Source of the DNA: JANQJA01 sp040880285
GTDB taxonomy: Bacteria > Pseudomonadota > Gammaproteobacteria > Pseudomonadales > Azotimanducaceae
NCBI GenBank assembly: GCA_040880285.1
Contig: JBBDIT010000012.1
Span: 1-45,409 of the forward strand
Direction: 5' to 3'
DNA length: 45,409 nt
Positions 8,657-17,167 of the stretch are shown one piece after another (position 1 is the first letter of the stretch; each line of letters starts with the position of its first letter). Made by a program: the position numbers and the translations under genes. The notes under the pieces were generated by a model. It saw nothing but the letters and a program-made list of their open reading frames with translations. It made no database searches and was not told the origin of the DNA.

Positions 8657-9529
8657 CTACCAGCCGGTTACTTCCTTCAAGGTATTGCCGATTTCAGCCA
8701 GGCTCTTGACCGTGGTGACACCAGCGGCAGAAAGAGCGGCAAACTTGTCATCCGCCGTACCTTTACCACCGGCAATAATTGCGCCTGCATGACCCATTCG
8801 TTTTCCGGGTGGTGCAGTGACGCCGGCAATGTAGCCAACCACGGGCTTGGTCACATGGGCCTTGATAAAAGCAGCAGCCTCTTCCTCGGCATTACCGCCA
8901 ATCTCACCCACCATAATGATCGCCTCGGTCGCCGGGTCTTGCTCAAACATGCCAAGGATATCTATGAAATTGCTGCCGGGAATCGGGTCACCACCAATGC
9001 CGACACAGGTACTCTGGCCATATCCCAGGTCCGTGGTCTGCTTGACCGCCTCGTAGGTCAGAGTCCCGGATCGGGAAACGATGCCTACCCTGCCGGGCAA
9101 ATGGATTTCGCCAGGCATAATACCAATCTTGCACTCACCCGGTGTAATCACTCCCGGGCAATTGGGCCCGATCAGCCGGATGCCACGTTGGTCGAGGCTG
9201 GCCTTCACCACCAACATGTCGAGCGTCGGCACACCTTCGGTAATACAGACAATCAGTTCGATACCGGCATCAGCGGCCTCGAGTATTCCGTCTTTTGCAA
9301 AAGGTGCGGGCACATAGATCACAGAGGCATTGGCGCCAGTTGCGTGCACGGCGTCCTTGACCGTATTAAAAACCGGCAATCCGAGGTGTTTCTGACCGCC
9401 CTTGCCTGGCGTAACGCCCCCCACCATCTGGGTTCCGTAGTCGATCGCCTGTTGTGAGTGCAAGGTCCCTTGTGAGCCGGTAAATCCCTGGCATATTACC
9501 TTTGTATTCTTATCGACCAATACACTCAC
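8657..9529 (-). CDS. sucD: Succinyl-CoA synthetase alpha subunit
   Basis: With SucC it interconverts succinyl-CoA and succinate with phosphorylation of ADP/GDP. The 290-residue protein has an N-terminal CoA-binding Rossmann domain (FTGSQGT near residues 16-22) and a ligase domain. The phosphohistidine is His247 in the GHAGAIIAGG motif, and GPNCPG is at residues 121-126. Its ATG overlaps the sucC stop by 4 bases, which suggests translational coupling for 1:1 assembly. It is the last gene of the nine-gene sdh-suc cluster. Confidence 0.98.
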   Translation of the reverse strand: MSVLVDKNTKVICQGFTGSQGTLHSQQAIDYGTQMVGGVTPGKGGQKHLGLPVFNTVKDAVHATGANASVIYVPAPFAKDGILEAADAGIELIVCITEGVPTLDMLVVKASLDQRGIRLIGPNCPGVITPGECKIGIMPGEIHLPGRVGIVSRSGTLTYEAVKQTTDLGYGQSTCVGIGGDPIPGSNFIDILGMFEQDPATEAIIMVGEIGGNAEEEAAAFIKAHVTKPVVGYIAGVTAPPGKRMGHAGAIIAGGKGTADDKFAALSAAGVTTVKSLAEIGNTLKEVTGW

Positions 9530-10695
9530 GAGGCACCTCCTACTGCTTTGACGGCCTGCTGCACAGCGTCAGTGAGACTGGTGGCAGCAATGATGTCGAC
9601 GTCGCTCGCAGCCAGCGTCTCGACGCCGACTTTAGCGTTATTTCCTTCAAACCTGACAATCACCGGCACTTTGACACCTACCTCCTTTACCGCACCAATA
9701 ATACCTTCGGCGATCACGTCACAACGGACGATGCCGCCAAAAATATTGATCAGTACCGCCTTGACACTGGTGTCCGCCAGAATGATTTTGAAGGCTTCAC
9801 TGACCGTCTCTTTGGTGGCACCCCCACCAACATCGAGAAAGTTGGCCGGTTGCCCACCGTGCAACTTCACAAGGTCCATCGTGCCCATTGCAAGACCAGC
9901 GCCATTGACCATGCAACCGATATTGCCCTCAAGGGCAACATAATTTAAATCGAATTCAGATGCCTTGTTTTCACGTTCATCTTCCTGGGAAGTGTCCCGC
10001 ATTTCAGCGAGCGCCTTCTGTCGGTAAAGCGCGTTACTATCTATGGAAACTTTCGCATCAAGACAAAGGATATCGCCATCTTTGGTCACAACCAGCGGAT
10101 TAATTTCGAGAAGCGAGAGGTCGCGTTCGATAAACATTTTTGCCAGCGCCATGAATACACTGGCAAACTGGTTGACCTGTTTGCCTTCAAGGCCAAGTTG
10201 AAACGCAAGGTCACGACCCTGGTATGCCTGGCCTCCAAGCGCCGGGTCTATTATCGCTTGAAGAATTTTCTCCGGTGTCTCTTCAGCAACTTTTTCAATC
10301 TCAACGCCACCTTCGGTGGAGGCCATGAAGACGACACGCCGCGTTGATCGGTCAACTACCGCGCCGAGATACAACTCCCGCGCTATCTCCGTACACTCTT
10401 CAATATAGATCTTACTCACGGGTTGGCCGTGCTCATCTGTCTGGAAAGTCACTAGATTGGTACCGATATGCTGGTCCGCGAAAGCCCTGATGGCATCGTC
10501 ATTTTCTACCAGTTTCACACCACCAGCCTTACCACGTCCGCCCGCGTGCACCTGCGCCTTGATGACCCACTTGTCACCTCCCAGCTTTTGGGCAGCAGCA
10601 ATCGCTTCATCGGCAGTATCAACCGCGATCCCCCGGGAAACCGGAAGCCCGTATTCAGCAAACACCTGTTTAGCCTGGTATTCGTGCAGATTCAT
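9526..10695 (-). CDS. sucC: Succinyl-CoA synthetase beta subunit (ADP-forming)
   Basis: The nucleotide-binding subunit of succinyl-CoA synthetase, 389 residues. The N-terminal ATP-grasp fold begins MNLHEYQAKQVFAEYGLPV and carries KAQVHAGGRGKAGGVKL. The C-terminal flavodoxin-like domain has the GGATKE and NIFGGIVRCDVIAEGI segments. An AAGGA ribosome site precedes the ATG. It lies between lpd and sucD on the same strand and overlaps sucD by 4 bases. Confidence 0.98.
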   Translation of the reverse strand: MNLHEYQAKQVFAEYGLPVSRGIAVDTADEAIAAAQKLGGDKWVIKAQVHAGGRGKAGGVKLVENDDAIRAFADQHIGTNLVTFQTDEHGQPVSKIYIEECTEIARELYLGAVVDRSTRRVVFMASTEGGVEIEKVAEETPEKILQAIIDPALGGQAYQGRDLAFQLGLEGKQVNQFASVFMALAKMFIERDLSLLEINPLVVTKDGDILCLDAKVSIDSNALYRQKALAEMRDTSQEDERENKASEFDLNYVALEGNIGCMVNGAGLAMGTMDLVKLHGGQPANFLDVGGGATKETVSEAFKIILADTSVKAVLINIFGGIVRCDVIAEGIIGAVKEVGVKVPVIVRFEGNNAKVGVETLAASDVDIIAATSLTDAVQQAVKAVGGAS

Positions 10696-10730
10696 AAATC
10701 AATCGTCCTTAAAGGTATTGTCAGTTCGAA

Positions 10731-12170
10731 TTATTTTTTACGTTTACGGTTGGCGATGTGGATGGCGTGACCGGCGACAGCAAGCGCAGCCTCATGTACC
10801 GCTTCAGACAAGGTAGGGTGGGCAAACATGGTTAGCCCGAGGTCCTCAGCGCTGCCACCAAACTCCATGGCAATCACTGCATCACTGATGAGTTCCGAGG
10901 CGTGTGAGCAGATCATATGCACGCCCAATATCCTGTCGGTTTTGGCATCCGCCAGAACTTTAACCAGCCCCCCGGTCTCATTAGAGGCCATGGCACGACC
11001 GCTGGCAGTCATGGGAAAAGTTCCAACATGGTAGTCATCACCGCTGGTCTTCAATTCCTGTTCCGTTTTGCCGACCCAGGCAATTTCAGGATAGGTATAA
11101 ATTACCGCCGGTACCGTGTCGTAATTGACCTGGGTTTTTTGTCCTGCAATACGTTCCGCGACCATCACCCCCTCTTCCATTCCCTTGTGTGCCAGCATGG
11201 GGCCGCGCACCACGTCGCCCACTGCGTAGATGCCGGGGGTGTCTGTTGAGCACAGGTCGTCGACATAGATAAACCCACGCTCATCAAGGGTCACACCACT
11301 ATCGGCAGACAGCAGGTTTTCAGTGTATGGCCGCCGACCCACTGCGACGATCAGGGCATCAAATGTTTCTTCCTTATCGCCGTCTTCCTGCTGGAACTGA
11401 ACTTTTACCTTCTTGCCCTTAACCTCAGTGCCGGTGACCCGCGTACCCAGCCGAATATCAAACCCTTGTGCCTTGAATTGTTTCAGCGCTTCCTTGCCAA
11501 CCTGGACATCCGCCATCGGCAGAAACTCCTCCAGGGCTTCCAGCACAACCACATCCGAGCCCAACCGATTCCATACGCTACCAAGTTCAAGCCCAATGAC
11601 GCCGGCACCAATAACGCCCAATCGTTTGGGCACACTGCTGAAGTTAAGCGCACCGGTTGAGTCGACGATAAGGTCATCTTTCAAAGGACAAGGAGGAATC
11701 TCCACCGGCACAGAGCCGGTCGCGATAATAATGTTATCCGCCGACATGGTCTCCATTTCGCCGTCGTGGGGGGTAAATTCAACCGTACGACCGGCAATCA
11801 GTTTAGCCGTGCCTTCATAGGTTTTGACGCCATTACTCTTGAGAAGACCACCGACTCCCTTGGTCAGGTTCTGTACCACAGTATCCTTGTTCTTGATCAT
11901 TGTGGGTACATCAATCCCGATGTCCTTTACCTTGATCCCGATATCGGAAAAGGAGTCACGCGCCTCAGCAAACTTGTGAGAAGTATCCAATAGTGCTTTG
12001 GACGGAATGCAGCCGGTGTTAAGACAGGTACCACCAAATGCAGGATTGCCTTCCTTATTGATCCATTTGTTGATACACGCGGCCTTAAGGCCCAACTGCG
12101 CTGCCCTGATCGCAGCGTGATATCCAGCTGGACCACCCCCGATTACGATGACGTCAAACTTGGTTGCCAT
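10731..12170 (-). CDS. lpdA: Dihydrolipoyl dehydrogenase (E3)
   Basis: FAD enzyme that reoxidises the dihydrolipoyl groups of the 2-oxoglutarate dehydrogenase complex with NAD+. The 479-residue protein has an N-terminal GGGPAG dinucleotide-binding motif (residues 11-16), the redox-active pair Cys49-Cys54 in GGTCLNTGCIPSK, a second NAD-binding GAGVIGLELG, and the catalytic His451-Glu456 dyad in HPTLSEAVHE. Its place between sucB and sucC indicates an E3 dedicated to this operon. The lysine/arginine-rich C-terminus (NRKRKK) is unremarkable. Confidence 0.97.
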   Translation of the reverse strand: MATKFDVIVIGGGPAGYHAAIRAAQLGLKAACINKWINKEGNPAFGGTCLNTGCIPSKALLDTSHKFAEARDSFSDIGIKVKDIGIDVPTMIKNKDTVVQNLTKGVGGLLKSNGVKTYEGTAKLIAGRTVEFTPHDGEMETMSADNIIIATGSVPVEIPPCPLKDDLIVDSTGALNFSSVPKRLGVIGAGVIGLELGSVWNRLGSDVVVLEALEEFLPMADVQVGKEALKQFKAQGFDIRLGTRVTGTEVKGKKVKVQFQQEDGDKEETFDALIVAVGRRPYTENLLSADSGVTLDERGFIYVDDLCSTDTPGIYAVGDVVRGPMLAHKGMEEGVMVAERIAGQKTQVNYDTVPAVIYTYPEIAWVGKTEQELKTSGDDYHVGTFPMTASGRAMASNETGGLVKVLADAKTDRILGVHMICSHASELISDAVIAMEFGGSAEDLGLTMFAHPTLSEAVHEAALAVAGHAIHIANRKRKK

Positions 12171-12203
12171 TTTGACTCTCTTTAGCGATTGGATTTAAGT
12201 TGG

Positions 12204-13478
12204 CTAGATGTCCAACAGGATGCGTGCCGGCTCTTCCAGAAAATCTTTGATGGTGACCAGGAACCTGACCGCTTCTTGTCCATCAATCAAGCGATGGTCG
12301 TAGGAAAGTGCAAGATACATCATCGGCCTGATTTCCACTTTTCCATCCAGTACCATTGGCCGCTCCTGGATCTTGTGCATTCCGAGGATACCGGTTTGTG
12401 GCGGGTTGAGTATAGGCGTCGACAGGAGTGACCCGAATACGCCACCATTGGAGATGGTAAAAGTGCCACCGCTCATATCTTCAATGGACAACTTGTTATC
12501 CCTTGCCTTGATGCCGAAAGCACGAATCTGCTCTTCTATCTCTGCCAGGGTCAGGCTATCTGCATCCCGAAGCACAGGCACCACAAGTCCGCGTGGAGAT
12601 CCAACCGCGACCCCAATGTCCTGATAACCGTGATATACAATGTCGCTGCCATCGATCGATGCGTTTACAGCCGGAAATCGTTTCAGTGCTTCGATACAAG
12701 CCCTGACAAAGAAAGACATAAAACCAAGCCGGGTTCCATCGTGAGCTTTTTCAAAATCTTCCTTATACCTGGTTCGTAAATCCATGATGGCATGCATATC
12801 AACCTCATTGAAGGTTGTGAGCATCGCCGCGGTCTGCTGGGCTTCGACCAGGCGACGCGCAATACTGGCTCGCAAACGCGTCATGGGAACCCGTCGTTCG
12901 ACTCGCTCACCCGGCACTGCCGGTGCCGGTACTGCTTGTGACTTCGGTTCCCTGGCAGCAGGCTCGCGCTCAGCCTCGGCAACGGCAGTCAGGACATCCT
13001 CCTTGGTGACCCGTCCATCCTTGCCTGACCCTTTTATCTTCTCGAGCGGGATCTTGTTCTCTTCGGCAATCTTACGAGCCGCAGGGCTAACGGGCCGGTC
13101 AGTGGTATCTTCCACCGCCTCGGCTTCTTTTTGTGCCGGCTTGTCCTTGCCCTTGTCCTTGTCCTTGTCCTTGTCCTTGTCCTTGTCCTTGTCCTTGCTT
13201 TCAGATTCGGACTGGTGGTCAGACTTGCCGTCGGAAGCGACTTCACCTTCCTCAAATTCGCCGAGTACCTCTTCTGCAAGGACGGTTTCGCCCTGTTCTT
13301 TAGTGATCTTTGTCACCTTGCCGTCAGCAGGTGCGACGACTTCAATTACCACCTTGTCGGTTTCGATATCGACAAGGACCTGGTCTCTTTTAACACTTTC
13401 ACCAACCTCGACGTGCCATTCTGCCACCTCGCCGTCGGCGACTGACTCAGGGAACTCAGGGGTCTTGATCTCAATCAT
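12204..13478 (-). CDS. sucB: Dihydrolipoyllysine-residue succinyltransferase (E2o)
   Basis: Core of the 2-oxoglutarate dehydrogenase complex; moves succinyl from lipoate to CoA. The 424 residues comprise one lipoyl domain (lipoylated Lys42 in the ETDKVV motif), a charged flexible linker, an E1/E3-binding domain at about 128-163 (RPVSPAARKIAEEN), and a catalytic domain ending with His395 and Asp399 in DHRLIDG. The linker is unusual: residues 95-112 are almost pure alternating Lys-Asp, encoded by a 6-base tandem repeat, where most E2 linkers are alanine/proline-rich. An AAGGA ribosome site precedes the start. It is cotranscribed with sucA and lpd. Confidence 0.97.
   Translation of the reverse strand: MIEIKTPEFPESVADGEVAEWHVEVGESVKRDQVLVDIETDKVVIEVVAPADGKVTKITKEQGETVLAEEVLGEFEEGEVASDGKSDHQSESESKDKDKDKDKDKDKDKGKDKPAQKEAEAVEDTTDRPVSPAARKIAEENKIPLEKIKGSGKDGRVTKEDVLTAVAEAEREPAAREPKSQAVPAPAVPGERVERRVPMTRLRASIARRLVEAQQTAAMLTTFNEVDMHAIMDLRTRYKEDFEKAHDGTRLGFMSFFVRACIEALKRFPAVNASIDGSDIVYHGYQDIGVAVGSPRGLVVPVLRDADSLTLAEIEEQIRAFGIKARDNKLSIEDMSGGTFTISNGGVFGSLLSTPILNPPQTGILGMHKIQERPMVLDGKVEIRPMMYLALSYDHRLIDGQEAVRFLVTIKDFLEEPARILLDI
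13143..13196 (-). repeat. Hexanucleotide tandem repeat coding (Lys-Asp)n in the SucB linker
   Basis: About nine near-perfect copies of a 6-base unit (CTTGTC on the plus strand) encode alternating Lys-Asp between the lipoyl and E1/E3-binding domains. Because the unit is two codons, slippage would change linker length without breaking the frame. Confidence 0.9.
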
Positions 13479-13506
13479 TTTTATTCCTTAGGTCTAACGA
13501 CTTAAT

Positions 13507-16353
13507 TTAGGCAATACCGTCCGCGTACAAGGCGTCTTCAACCAGTGCATCCTGTTGTTTGACGTGCAGTGAAACATATCCCGCAGCTGGCGCAGCCGAG
13601 CCTTCGCGTCCGGAATATCGAAGGTAGAGTCCCGGAAACTGCGCATTGATCACCCGGCGCATGTGGTGCTGGCTGCTGTACCAGGCACCCTGGTTCATGG
13701 GTTCTTCCTGGCACCAGACTGCAGCGGCGATATTCGGATAACGTGCCAGTGCCGCACCCATATCTTCTTCCGGAAATGGATACAACTGCTCAATCCGGAC
13801 GATTGCGACATGGTCCAGATGGCATTCCTTGCGCTTGGCATCAAGGTCGTAATAAACCTTGCCGCTACAGAATACGATACGGGTAATTTCCTCATCCGGC
13901 ACATTGCTGGCGTCCTGGATAACAGGATTAAAGGCCCCGTCAGCCAGGTCTTCCAGACTCGATACTGCTTCCTTGTGGCGCAATAAACTCTTGGGTGACA
14001 TCACCACCAGCGGTTTACGTAATGGCCGAATAACCTGGCGCCTTAGCAGATGGTAAATCTGTGCCGGCGTGGTAGGTGCACACACCTGGATATTGTGCTC
14101 GGCACACAGTTGCAGAAACCGTTCCAGGCGAGCCGATGAATGTTCCGGGCCAGCGCCTTCATAACCATGGGGCAGCAGTAAAGTCAGGCCACACAAACGC
14201 GCCCACTTATGTTCACCACTGGTAATAAACTGGTCTATCACTACCTGGGCGCCATTGGCGAAGTCACCAAATTGTGCCTCCCACACGCAAAGCGTACCCG
14301 GGCTGGTCTGGGCGTATCCATATTCAAACGCAAGTACCGCTTCCTCAGACAAGAGCGAGTCATACATTCGAAACAGCGCCTGGTTTTCGGAAACATGGTC
14401 CAGGGGAATATACTCGCGACCTTCTTTCTGGTCATGAATGACGGCGTGTCGATGAGAAAATGTGCCTCTCCGAACATCCTGGCCCGTCAAACGGACCGGA
14501 TAGCCCTGCTCAAGCAGCGTGCCGTACGCCATGATTTCGGCAAATCCCCAATTGATCGACATGGCACCGGCTGCCATCTTGCGGCGGTCTTCCAGGATTT
14601 TGGAGACTTGTTTCTGGACCGACACCCCTTCGGGTACTTCATGTAAACGATGGGCCAGGTGCTGGAATTCCTTGAGCGGATAGGTGGTATCCCCTTCAGA
14701 CGTCCAGTCGTGCCCGAGATAGGGACGCCAATCCACATACATTGAGGTATCGGGTTCCTTCAGGTAATCCCAGGCAACCGCGTGCCCCTCATCCAATGCG
14801 TCCCGATAGGCTTCCACGCGCTTGTCATAATCCGACTGTTCGATAGCGCCTTCTTCTATGATCTTCTTCGAGTAGCCCGTCAGTGTCGTCGGATGCTTAC
14901 GGATGCGGCTATACATAACGGGCTGCGTAATAGAAGGCTCATCGCCTTCATTGTGGCCCCGCCGTCGGTAACAAACGATGTCGATTACCACGTCCTTCCT
15001 GAATTCCATCCGATAGTCTAATGCCAGTTGCGACACAAACAGTACTGCTTCAGGATCATCACCATTGACGTGAAAAATCGGCGCCTGCACCATTTTGGCA
15101 ATCTCGGTGCAATAACGAGTTGACCTTGCGTCTGCAGGATTACTGATGGTGTAGCCGATCTGGTTGTTGATGATAACGTGAATCGTGCCACCGGTATAAA
15201 AACCACGGGTCTGGGACATCTGGAAGGTCTCCATGACGACTCCCTGGCCGGCAAATGCCGCATCACCATGAATATTGATGGCGAGGACCTGCTTGCCTTC
15301 ATTATCGCCCCGGCGGTCTTGCCTTGCCCGAACCGAGCCGACGATTACAGGTGCGCCAATTTCCAGGTGCGAAGGATTAAATCCCAGCGCCAGGTGCATT
15401 TCACCGCCCGGAGTCATCAGGTTGGAGGAATAGCCCTGATGATATTTGACGTCTCCAGACCCGAAGCCAGGGGTATATCGACCCTCGAACTCGTCGAACA
15501 GGTCAGCAGGCTGCTTGCCCATCAGGTTCACCAGCACATTGATTCGGCCACGATGAGCCATACCAATGACAGTTTCTACAACACCTGCGCTACCGGCACG
15601 GTGGATCAGTTCGGCCAGGCAAGGGATCAGGGACTCGCCACCCTCGAGACCGAATCGTTTTGTGCCCGGATACTTGGTACCCAGGTACTTTTCGAGGCCC
15701 TCGGCCGCAATAAGGCGGTCAAGCAATCGCCGTTTGACACCATGACTGAACGATGGCCGTGACCGGGCGCTTTCCATCCGCTGCTGCACCCAGTTCTGCT
15801 CGGTTTCATCGGAGATATGCATGTACTCGGCACCCACCGAACCACAGTAGGTCTGCTCCAGCAGGTCAATAATCTCCTGCAGGGTTGCTTCCTTGTCTCC
15901 ATAAAACAGGGTACCGGTCTGGAAACGTGAATCCAGATCCGCACTCGACAGCCGGTGGTATTCCAGTTCAAGAATGGGGCCACCGGATTCATCGGCGAGT
16001 CCGAGCGGATCGAGATTTGCTTTCAAGTGTCCGCGGCGCCGATATGCTGATATCAGTTCCCCGACAGCCACCTGTTTTCGTTCATAGTCCGAACTGATCG
16101 TTGCCGGCGAGACCGGCGTAACCCGCGCCTGGTTCTTGGCAAGCAACAGGAAGTGATTGCGGATCGTTTCGTGGGATATATCCGGCGTCAATTTACCCTC
16201 GACCACCGGCAAGGTGTCGAAATAGCTGCGCCACCCATCCGGGACCGAGGAAGGATCCTCGAGATAACGCTCGTACAGATCCTCTACATAGGACGCATTG
16301 CCGCCCGAAATGTGGCCGGAGCGCCACAATTGCTCCATGTTACTTTCTTGCAT
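13507..16353 (-). CDS. sucA: 2-oxoglutarate dehydrogenase E1 component
   Basis: Thiamine-diphosphate-dependent decarboxylase that starts the 2-oxoglutarate dehydrogenase reaction. The 948 residues include the short N-terminal E2-binding segment (SYVEDLYERYLEDPSSVP at 21-38), the HRGR segment at 267-270, and the thiamine-diphosphate/Mg site from GDAAFAGQG (363-371) to NNQIG (396-400). The C-terminal transketolase-like domain contains WEAQFGDFANGAQ. AAGGGG eight bases upstream supports the ATG at 16353 over a second in-frame ATG five codons later. It follows sdhB after about 109 bases that hold a GC-rich hairpin. Confidence 0.98.
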   Translation of the reverse strand: MQESNMEQLWRSGHISGGNASYVEDLYERYLEDPSSVPDGWRSYFDTLPVVEGKLTPDISHETIRNHFLLLAKNQARVTPVSPATISSDYERKQVAVGELISAYRRRGHLKANLDPLGLADESGGPILELEYHRLSSADLDSRFQTGTLFYGDKEATLQEIIDLLEQTYCGSVGAEYMHISDETEQNWVQQRMESARSRPSFSHGVKRRLLDRLIAAEGLEKYLGTKYPGTKRFGLEGGESLIPCLAELIHRAGSAGVVETVIGMAHRGRINVLVNLMGKQPADLFDEFEGRYTPGFGSGDVKYHQGYSSNLMTPGGEMHLALGFNPSHLEIGAPVIVGSVRARQDRRGDNEGKQVLAINIHGDAAFAGQGVVMETFQMSQTRGFYTGGTIHVIINNQIGYTISNPADARSTRYCTEIAKMVQAPIFHVNGDDPEAVLFVSQLALDYRMEFRKDVVIDIVCYRRRGHNEGDEPSITQPVMYSRIRKHPTTLTGYSKKIIEEGAIEQSDYDKRVEAYRDALDEGHAVAWDYLKEPDTSMYVDWRPYLGHDWTSEGDTTYPLKEFQHLAHRLHEVPEGVSVQKQVSKILEDRRKMAAGAMSINWGFAEIMAYGTLLEQGYPVRLTGQDVRRGTFSHRHAVIHDQKEGREYIPLDHVSENQALFRMYDSLLSEEAVLAFEYGYAQTSPGTLCVWEAQFGDFANGAQVVIDQFITSGEHKWARLCGLTLLLPHGYEGAGPEHSSARLERFLQLCAEHNIQVCAPTTPAQIYHLLRRQVIRPLRKPLVVMSPKSLLRHKEAVSSLEDLADGAFNPVIQDASNVPDEEITRIVFCSGKVYYDLDAKRKECHLDHVAIVRIEQLYPFPEEDMGAALARYPNIAAAVWCQEEPMNQGAWYSSQHHMRRVINAQFPGLYLRYSGREGSAAPAAGYVSLHVKQQDALVEDALYADGIA

Positions 16354-16393
16354 GCTTTACGCCCCTTAGTTGGAACGAAAGAAAAATTGGCTC

Positions 16394-16411
16394 ACCGGGC
16401 CGTGGCCCGGT
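16394..16411 (-). terminator. Hairpin between sdhB and sucA (attenuator or processing element)
   Basis: An 8-base arm, ACCGGGCC, pairs with GGCCCGGT, giving in practice about a 7-base stem with a 4-base loop. On the transcribed minus strand a T-rich tract (ATTTTTCTTTC) begins about 8 bases after the stem. The T-run is displaced from the stem, so full intrinsic termination is doubtful. It could tune sdh versus suc expression or be an RNA-processing site. Confidence 0.45.
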
Positions 16412-16462
16412 AGTCATGGGATTCTACAGGCAATCAATCAGATAGGAAAATTGCCTGAAACG

Positions 16463-17167
16463 TTAAACCGCTCGTTTGAGGAGCATGTTCCTGATATGGC
16501 CAATCGCACGGGTTGGGTTCAGGCCCTTTGGGCACATCGCCACACAATTCATAATGCCACGACATCGGAACACGCTAAACGGATCCTCCAGATCGCTCAG
16601 GCGTTCCTCGGTTGCCGTATCGCGACTGTCAATGAGGAACCTGTAGGCTTGCAGCAAGCCGGCAGGACCAATGAATTTATCCGGATTCCACCAGAAGGAC
16701 GGACACGCTGTGGAACAACAGGCGCACAGGATACATTCATAAAGGCCGTCCAGCTTTTCTCGATCTTCCGGCGACTGTAGGCGTTCCATTGATGGTGGTT
16801 CTTCATCGTTAATCAGGTAAGGCTTGATCTTGCGATAGTTATCGTAAAACTGCTCCATATCGACAATCAGGTCACGTACGACTGGCAAACCCGGCAACGG
16901 CCGAATGCTCAATTGATCACCCTTGACTACATCGGAAAGGTGCGTGATACAGGCAAGACCGTTTTTGCCGTTCATATTGACGCCATCGGACCCGCATACG
17001 CCTTCCCGGCAGGAACGACGGTAGGAAATTGTCGGATCCTGTTCCTTCAGCATTTCCAGGACATCCAGAACAAACACATCCTTGTCTCCAGGAATCGACA
17101 GGTCAAAATCCTGCATATAAGGTTCTGCATCCTTGGCAGGATCATATCGATAGACGCTGACTTGCAT
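16463..17167 (-). CDS. sdhB: Succinate dehydrogenase iron-sulfur subunit
   Basis: Carries electrons from SdhA flavin to ubiquinone. The 234 residues hold all three cluster motifs. The 2Fe-2S loop has Cys53, Cys58 and Cys73, with Asp61 in place of one cysteine, as in E. coli. The 4Fe-4S set is Cys145, 148, 151 and 155 (CILCACCSTAC). The 3Fe-4S/4Fe-4S set is Cys202, 208 and 212. The ATG overlaps the sdhA stop by one base (TAATG), so the two are translationally coupled. It is the fourth gene of sdhCDAB. Confidence 0.98.
   Translation of the reverse strand: MQVSVYRYDPAKDAEPYMQDFDLSIPGDKDVFVLDVLEMLKEQDPTISYRRSCREGVCGSDGVNMNGKNGLACITHLSDVVKGDQLSIRPLPGLPVVRDLIVDMEQFYDNYRKIKPYLINDEEPPSMERLQSPEDREKLDGLYECILCACCSTACPSFWWNPDKFIGPAGLLQAYRFLIDSRDTATEERLSDLEDPFSVFRCRGIMNCVAMCPKGLNPTRAIGHIRNMLLKRAV

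Noticed and set aside
8789..9457. Open plus-strand frame of 222 codons
   Set aside because: Antisense to sucD; no ribosome site or protein family resemblance.
12784..13491. Open plus-strand frame with a long Leu-Ser repeat
   Set aside because: It mirrors the Lys-Asp coding repeat of sucB on the other strand and is not an independent gene.
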